64,000 bases of DNA. Origin: Coleophoma eucalyptorum (taxonomy: Eukaryota > Ascomycota > Leotiomycetes > Helotiales > Dermateaceae). The notes under the pieces are model-generated. The model did not search any database and was not told where the DNA came from. It saw nothing but the letters and a program-made list of their open reading frames with translations. The stretch lies in NCBI GenBank assembly GCA_026120035.1, contig JALRME010000005.1, forward strand, positions 186,001 to 250,000. Reading direction: 5' to 3'. Positions within the stretch are counted from its first letter, which is position 1. Every line of letters begins with the position of its first letter. Below, in pieces: positions 57,802 through 64,000 of the stretch. A program made the translations under genes and the position numbers.

Positions 57802-58267
57802 TTCATTTTTTGCATCTTTTTTATATTTTTCCATGTGGTCTCAAGTCGTATGGAAGAAGCGAGACAATTCTCATCCTTTTGTTGTTCGTGGTTGCTTAGA
57901 GTCGAATGCATGCACGTGATTATCAGCTGCTATCAAGCATTCATTGCTCTTTTAGCCTTGGGAATGGTATATGTTTATTAGCACATACATTTTATAGTGC
58001 TCTAGGCTTGGTTTCCATACTTAATTTACGACCGCTCACTCAAAGTACTGTAGATATATCAGAAATAACAACATTATAAGGAAAAGTAATTAGAATGAAG
58101 CAAATCAAAATTATTCCATGTCAGATAATCTATTATCCTTGAGTCGGCTGCCCAAGCCTGGAAGCGAGCCCGGTTCGCAAGGCTGAAGAAAAAGATCAAC
58201 AGTCACAACATCCGTCAACCAATTCTCCCAATTCGCCCACGTCCTTGAAAATCTAACAGTTGCAGGC
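57802..58267. other. spacer tRNA to SEN54
   Basis: The tRNA is followed by T-rich sequence (TTTTTTGCATCTTTTTTATATTTTT) that should act as the RNA polymerase III terminator, then AT-rich promoter sequence of SEN54. Confidence 0.55.
57808..57832 (+). terminator. RNA polymerase III T-tract terminator
   Basis: Runs of five and six T begin seven bases past the tRNA 3' end. Confidence 0.7.
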
Positions 58268-59638
58268 ATGGAGATCGATGAGGATGCGCCCGTGACATCA
58301 TTGCACAACCAACCACACGAAGAACACGATCCTACAGATGAGACGCAAGATTTCCGCTTCATAGCAGCACTCAGCAAATCTGGGGCCCAGATCCCAAAGA
58401 GAGGAGAGAAAGATTTCGAGCCGCATGGTACGAAGCACCAGGATAGCATATTGGCAGCAAGTCGAGAGGCAATGCATGATGTCCTCAATTATACCAGATC
58501 GCACATTCCGAAGAATTATGTGAGGGGCTATTATTATGGTGGGGATGAGAATTGGGATGATGAGATCGTACAGAAGGAGGGGAGGAAAGGTCTATCGGAG
58601 GATCATGTCGTCGCTGTTGAGTCATATAAGGGTCCACATTTCAAGGTCGCTGGACAAGCGCCTCTGGGCGTGCCTGGTGCGAGACTGTGGCTGCTGCCAG
58701 AAGAGGCGCTGTACCTGGTGGAACGGGGGAGCCTAGATTTGTGGTGGCCTGCAAGACCGACAAGTATTCCTCAGCAATCTGAGGAAAGGCCCGAGTCTGG
58801 TGAGATAAAGGACGAGGAGGGTATGGAGGAGGAGCTCGAGGAGAAAGATGAAGGGTTCCCGCTAAGCTTGCAAGCTGCATATGCTATGCTCATTGGTGAA
58901 GACGAGGAGCGAGGGAAGATCAGCTTGGAAAGATACACAGTCTATGCGAATCTGAAGAGGACAGGCTACGCAGTGCTTAGAGCCTCAGAATCGCATTCCG
59001 CGGACAACATCGAATCGCAACAGCCTTCAGGACAGATAACGAACGTATTCGCTCAGCTCTTTGGCAGTTTCTTCAGCAGGGAGATATCACATCCTCCACA
59101 TGGACCACTTGTCAAGCCTGGCATGTACAGATCCTACAACGCTATCTACAAGCAACTATCCGTCGTACCAAGACACAAGCCATCAGCAATACCAAGCGCA
59201 CCTACTACAGAACCAGAAGATCAATTCCGGGTTATCTTCCATGTCTTTAAAGCTGCCAGAATTACAAACTTCTCCAAGCGCAATCCAGGCGAGCCGGATT
59301 TCCGTATTGCAGTCATTAATGCTCGCTCGACGTCTGTTCCGTCTCTGACACAGATCACATCACTGCTAGAGAGCACGCCTTGGTGCCCTCCTACTGATGA
59401 TATGACTGGGCCTAACAAGCTTTATCAACGACTTCGTCATGGATATAGGAATGTGGTGCTAGCGGTTGTCGACCAGGGTGTCACTAGCTATCTGCGGATG
59501 GGAGAAGCTGCTTTTGGAGAGGAGAGACTGTATGAACGTTTTGATTCCGGTGCAACTAGGGGTTCGAAGAGAGGTGGTGGTTTTAGAGGCAGAGGTGGTG
59601 GAAGAGGAAGAGGGAGAGGAAGGGGTAGAGGTAGTTGA
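58268..59638 (+). CDS. SEN54: tRNA-splicing endonuclease subunit Sen54
   Basis: A single-exon gene of 456 residues. The N-terminal Sen54 domain shows DETQDFRFIAAL, IPKRGEKDFEPHGTKHQDS and LAASREAMHDVLNYTR, then GPHFKVAGQAPLG and LLPEEALYLVERGSLDLWWP. An acidic linker and a C-terminal endonuclease-like fold (about 330-430: FRVIFHVFKAARITNFSKRN, LYQRLRHGYRNVVLAVVDQG) complete the family architecture. Sen54 is a structural subunit of the Sen2-Sen34-Sen15-Sen54 complex that excises tRNA introns; it has no catalytic triad. The final 25 residues are an Arg-Gly repeat (RGGGFRGRGGGRGRGRG...), unusual for this family as I know it. It lies 470 bases downstream of an intron-containing tRNA gene. Confidence 0.93.
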   Translation: MEIDEDAPVTSLHNQPHEEHDPTDETQDFRFIAALSKSGAQIPKRGEKDFEPHGTKHQDSILAASREAMHDVLNYTRSHIPKNYVRGYYYGGDENWDDEIVQKEGRKGLSEDHVVAVESYKGPHFKVAGQAPLGVPGARLWLLPEEALYLVERGSLDLWWPARPTSIPQQSEERPESGEIKDEEGMEEELEEKDEGFPLSLQAAYAMLIGEDEERGKISLERYTVYANLKRTGYAVLRASESHSADNIESQQPSGQITNVFAQLFGSFFSREISHPPHGPLVKPGMYRSYNAIYKQLSVVPRHKPSAIPSAPTTEPEDQFRVIFHVFKAARITNFSKRNPGEPDFRIAVINARSTSVPSLTQITSLLESTPWCPPTDDMTGPNKLYQRLRHGYRNVVLAVVDQGVTSYLRMGEAAFGEERLYERFDSGATRGSKRGGGFRGRGGGRGRGRGRGRGS

Positions 59639-61287
59639 TTGTGATGCTCGAAAGCCGAGAAATCCCCGGCATCAAGAGCTTGTTTATCTTATGACTTCTT
59701 GGGCCTCCCAGGCTACAGTGCTAAAGTATCATCAGCACTCTATCTTGAAGGACCCAATTGAATATCACGTTAAGTGACACTTGCGTCACAGATTCGGTTG
59801 AGTCAGCATTCTGTGATCCATTACTTCGTATTATGGTCAACCTAGAACAGGAGCAAAGAGCGCCAATAATAGTTATGCGAGAGCATCCCCTGGAGATGGG
59901 ATGGTTCTCCATAAAGTTCCAACACCTGACCTGAAATGTCGATCCACTTTCAATAGTTTTCTAGAGCATGGTTGCGGGTCAGAATGCCGACAGGACAAAC
60001 ACAAGATTTTTCTACGACTTGAGCCTCTATAGCTACCCGTAGTCTAGCGGGTGGGTTTGAGTTGAGCTCGCTTTGGAGCAAACCTCGGTCAAGACAAAAC
60101 TTATCTGAGACTAAGGTGAGCAAGGTTACCAAATTCTAGATAATCAAATTGTTCTGGTCTCTATTGTCCTTCTTAAGGAATATATTTCGAGACGGTGAAT
60201 CAAATTGTCATTCATGATTGTGAAGTTGTGATGTTTTGCGCTACTGTACTTAAGAAAGAGCGGAGTTGACGGGAAATTACTTAAATAGGAAAATAAGAGT
60301 AAGGGAATGACACGGATATGAGACGAGGTCGACTCAGATAGGGACACAAACAGCTTACCCCCTTCGCTGGATTGCGTTGGCTTTGCTGGGACCGGGCTTG
60401 GCTGGGCTGATCCAAACTAAAGGTTATCTACTGCAGCAAGATGGATTGAACAGAGAAAACAAATATCGCTCGCAGAAAATGTAAGTATTCCTGGGCATCG
60501 TCTCACGATCTGTTCAATTAGTCCAAGTTAAATTAGATTGAGTGAGGGGGGCTTTTCCTTGTCTTTGTTGTTCTGAAATAGACAGGAGTGTGTTGGAAAG
60601 AATGTTCCGTTCTAGATCAGGCTAATTAAGCATGGAAACTGTTGATTGAATAAGCCTTTACCTTGCTTGACTTTTGCCTTATCGTGCCTTGACTTCGAGG
60701 TGACATGAGAGATGGCTTGGGGTTTAAGGCAGAACCGAACAGAGCAGGACAACAGCTGGACGAGATGACTCAAGGCATGCATCGGCATTGTTCATTGTCG
60801 ATGGCTCTTGACCGGGTGCAGAAACACAACAGACACATCATTCATCAAGTCAAGCAAGGCCACGACAGGCGTCGAGTGTCAAGCGAGCCTAAGGCAATAG
60901 AAATAAGACGCAAAAAACGACAGCAAACTAGTAAGACCTTTTTTCGACCGTTGACCTTCTGCTTTCTGTTTTCGCGAGAAGAGAGGAGCCCGACTTATTC
61001 GCTCGAATCTCGCTCCCTCCCTTTCCCTTCATCGCTTCTTCTCGCTCTCTTCCTCTTCCTCTTCCGCCCGTTCCTCTTTCCTCTCTTCCACCCACCTATC
61101 TGTTCCTCTTCAACCTGACTTTGACTTCGACAACGAGTCCTTGTCCATCCACGCTCCTCAGCTCAACCTCCTATCTACTTTCTACTTTTCTACTTTCTAC
61201 TTTCTACTTTCTTACCACTGAATCGGTGGCACGTAACGCCACTATCCACCACCCAATACAAAGATCCAATCGACTTTACCAAATTGC
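59639..61287. other. intergenic region with long pyrimidine-rich leader
   Basis: Spacer, then the promoter and C/T-rich leader of the duplicated-domain gene, including a CTACTTT microsatellite at about 61175-61213. A frame at 60705-61118 (+) ends in low-complexity Phe/Leu/Ser sequence inside this leader and is not called. Confidence 0.5.
61175..61213. repeat. CTACTTT microsatellite
   Basis: About five tandem copies of CTACTTT, with one CTACTTTT variant, in the leader of the downstream gene. Confidence 0.8.
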
Positions 61288-63803
61288 ATGTCCGTGACCA
61301 TGGGTGACGTCTCGATGCCTTCAAGACGCTCGTCGAGTTCCGACTCTCTTACCGATGCAAGTCTCCAGAGTATGGATGTTGATTCCGTCCTCAGCCTGGC
61401 GCGAAGTCCTGAGCCAGATGAGAAGCAGTGAGTGCCATGTTTTGTTTTCTCTTCAATTATACACCACCCGATTTATTGTCTTGGGCGTGGTATCTGCACT
61501 GTTTTGTCATCTATGGGCGCGTCAATCTTGTCTCCAAAACTCTCCGTGTCGTTTTCTCCTGCATATTCTTCCTTTACAAACTCAGATACATATTCCCGCG
61601 CTCGAGCTTGTCCTTTCCATCTCTATCTATCTATCCCTTTGCTCACTCATTTCCACCGTCGTGTATTCACGTGTAAAGTTACACTGCACTGCACGATCGC
61701 CTGTTCTCCCTTCATACCCGCAGAGCAGTCCACATAAACATATCCACTTGCGTATTCCGGCTCACCTCTCTTCGCTCAATGCGAACGCTTCAACGTGGTC
61801 GCAAATCAAGTCAAAGCAAGACACACAATGCATAAGCGACAATCCTGATTCATTCATTTTTTCTATTCCTTGTTATTCCTCCCATCAACTAATCATCCTG
61901 TTACATTCTGCATCACTGAATCTCAACGTCTTGCTTCCATCTCAATTTTTTTTTTTGCTTTTCCAATTTGTCTCGCCACGCTCTTTAGGCTTTCTATCGT
62001 TTCGCTTTTCGCGTTGGCACTGTCTCCTAGCTTGTGCTTCCTGCTCGTCTTTCGTCTCTTCGCCTCGGCTTTATCCGTCTTTGCGGTGATTGGCAATTTA
62101 CCCATGCTAGTCCTTACTAATTTATCCCTTTTGCTTAATACAGAACGGACGATTCCACAAACAATTCACCGTTGCGTGATGGTCTCACCGATTCGGCCGA
62201 GACCATGAGCGATGGTCCCGAAAAGCCCCGGCTTCTTGGAGAAGATGAAGATATTGATGATACTTCAGCCATTCGTGTTGCCCATCACCTAGATGATGAT
62301 GAAGATGATGACGAAGACATTACTCCCTACTCAAAGCGAAAACGTGCTTCCATCAACTACAATTTAGATGACTTGAAATATAACAGTTTATCGCGCAACA
62401 CGCCACTGGGTGAACGAGCTCCAAAGCGACCGAAGAAGTCACCTGAGGTGCGTGGAGTCATTATCGGTGTGTGGAGAGATTCGAGCCTGGAGGATGATAG
62501 GGATAAGCACGTGATTTTTGGATTTATTGACATCCACGACCGTCTCCGAACCAGAATCTATCCCATGAACCGACGCGGCGAAGAATGTATTGCTAATATC
62601 CCAACTGGCGCTGGAGGATGCTGGGTCACGTTTCCAAGGGTCATCTTCGATTCACATCTTGCCACATTGTCTCCTGCCGAAGTCAAAGAATATGTCAAGC
62701 TTCGCGTAACTGCTCCACCCGAGGGCAGCGATGAGGAGCGTGAGAAGGCCGATTTGAAGGCTGCCCAGGACGCTGTTATTATTGTTGCCGCTCAAGATGC
62801 TTCACCGGCAGGAAGACCCACTGGACCTCCTCGTGGACCTCGAAAGTCCACCGAAGGCTACAAGACCTCACTCACTCGAACGCCAAGCTTCAAGGCTGTC
62901 AATAGCCCTGGAGCATCTATGCAACCGCCAAAGGGTTCGCCTGCTGTAGAGACAACTAAACCTAATGGTGTCCTTCTTGGGTATTGGGCTGATTCTGATG
63001 AAGCACGTTTGGAAGACAAGCATGCTGTCTATGGTGTTGTCGGGGGAAGTGATTGTTTCAGAGTTAAGGTCACAAGGACTACTCGCGATGGACGTTTTAT
63101 GGAAGGAAATTTCCCCACTGGTGCTGGTGCACTTTGGTTACATTATGACCAAGTTGTGCTTGATGATCATCTAGCACCTTTAAGTCGTGCTGAGGTGAAG
63201 GAGTATGTTCGAATTCGCCAAAAGGATGCTGACAAGGACGAGTCGGACAAGGAGCGAAATGCGAACAACGCCAAGGCTGTGCAGGAGGCTGTTGCAATTG
63301 TTGCTGCTCATGGCTCAAATGAAGCTCACGAGCCCAGCCGACGTGCCAGCCCTGAGCTGGAGGTTCGACACAGTGCCAGATCGGAACAGAGAATGGCGGC
63401 TAGACAACAAGCCGAAGCAGAAGCAAAGGCTCTCAAGGAATCAGAGCGCGTTAGAAAGGAGAAGGCCGAAGCACGAGAACGACAACATGAGCAGACGAGA
63501 AAGGAGGTGGCGATCGCCGAGGCTTCAATCAAGGGTGCTGCACAGATGGAGTTGCAGAACAACCTCAAGAAACTCAACAAAGTCTGGCAACAGCAGCAAA
63601 TGGCCATCGCTGGCCCTGCTCCCGTGGCGACAGGAGGACCAATTGCTACTACCGACGACCTGAAGTTCTACCAAGGCATCAAATATGAACGCAAGAACAC
63701 TGGTCCTTTTCAAGGGAAGCTGGCTAGTCCTGCGCAGCTGATCAACATTGATGGAGAGGATTATGTTGAGTACAGAATCCTAACAAAGCCATCGTTCTTC
63801 TGA
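61288..63803 (+). CDS. unrecognised protein with internal tandem domain duplication
   Basis: Exons 61288-61427 and 62144-63803 give 599 residues; a start at 61300 (better Kozak context) would give 595. The 716-base intron (GTGAGT...AATACAG) joins EPDEK-Q-TDDSTNN in frame. After an acidic N-terminus come two related domains at about 150-237 and 319-407. Shared features are a start GV(I/L)(I/L)G(V/Y)W.DS, DKH with an aromatic-Gly pair, an Arg-x-Gly turn, PTGAG, a Trp, D.HLA.LS.AEVKEYV and a closing Arg. A Pro/Ser linker separates them. A charged coiled coil follows (about 445-540), then a tail with QG.KYERKNTGPFQGKL and an ending VEYRILTKPSFF. I do not recognise the domain. The absence of signal peptide and membrane helices and the basic KRKR patch suggest a nuclear location, which is inference. 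Confidence 0.8.
61428..62143 (+). other. 716-nt intron of the duplicated-domain gene
   Basis: Donor GTGAGT and acceptor TTAATACAG; strongly pyrimidine-rich throughout, with a T9 run near 61948. A further small exon inside cannot be excluded. Confidence 0.6.
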
Positions 63804-64000
63804 GTCTATTGCGTCGCAATAACCAACACTTTGACCAGACAGCGGTTGTACTGGAGTAGCCTCAATGTCACAACGAATAGTAGACCCTCCTTTTTGGATT
63901 AAATTTTTGTTGCTTGCTGCTGGAGTCCTAGGCTAGGTTTTAATGGGGGTCATTACGCTCAAGTTATTTTTTTGCATTGTTTCCTTTGTCTCAACTACGC

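Noticed and set aside
60705..61118. Plus-strand 137-codon frame
   Set aside because: Ends in Phe/Leu/Ser low complexity produced by a pyrimidine-rich leader; no protein signature.
1..64000. CRISPR arrays, bacterial operons, ribosomal RNA genes, complete transposase genes
   Set aside because: None seen; the window is eukaryotic nuclear DNA with spliceosomal introns.

Overview
The window is eukaryotic, from a filamentous ascomycete of the Pezizomycotina, most likely a Leotiomycetes/Helotiales-type fungus. The evidence is short GT-AG introns of about 45-98 bases, a HET-domain/ankyrin gene, a copper-fist regulator, a GH5 exo-beta-1,3-glucanase of the exgD type and fungal forms of many housekeeping proteins. 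The order-level guess is inference. Gene models below were built by hand: splice sites were chosen so that reading frames and family motifs join across introns.

Layout. 1-4100 is gene-poor. 4146-5718 holds a CorA-like membrane protein (-), 6806-8050 a RanBP2/C2H2 zinc-finger protein (+), and 8775-9833 a mitochondrial hydroxyacyl-thioester dehydratase (+). A large HET/ankyrin gene occupies 11099-14652 (+), followed by a five-exon short-chain dehydrogenase (15674-16782, +) and a four-exon copper-fist regulator with a 17-nt internal exon (17053-18175, -). From 19959 the density of conserved genes rises: TMA46 (-) diverging from the 50-residue OST4 (+), the mRNA export adaptor YRA1 with an 871-nt intron (+), an 11-exon gene made of ten C-C-C-H cysteine modules (25258-27017, -), and the SPX-ankyrin-GDPD gene GDE1 (28954-32582, -).

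The second half carries a PPR-like mitochondrial protein (-), a CXXC zinc protein (+), the Sm protein SmF (+), an Rpr2/Rpp21/SNM1-type RNase P/MRP subunit (-), lariat debranching enzyme DBR1 (+), a predicted secreted protein (+), p23 co-chaperone SBA1 (-), ESCRT-III VPS24 (+), EME1 (-), exgD (-), the branched-chain ketoacid dehydrogenase E1-beta subunit (+), an intron-containing tRNA-Leu(UAG) (+), the tRNA-splicing endonuclease subunit SEN54 (+) and an unrecognised 599-residue protein with an internal domain duplication (+).

There are no operons. Recurrent arrangements are divergent pairs with 200-700 base shared upstream regions (TMA46/OST4, PPR/CZIB, RNase P subunit/DBR1, SBA1/VPS24, exgD/BCKDHB). 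RNA processing is strongly represented: YRA1, SmF, the RNase P/MRP subunit, DBR1, SEN54 and an intron-bearing tRNA lie in one 42-kb stretch, and DBR1 and SEN54 both end in RG/RGG-rich tails.

The most unusual object is the 25258-27017 gene. Each of ten cysteine modules sits on its own exon, all ten introns are phase 1, and each splits the codon of the terminal histidine of a module.
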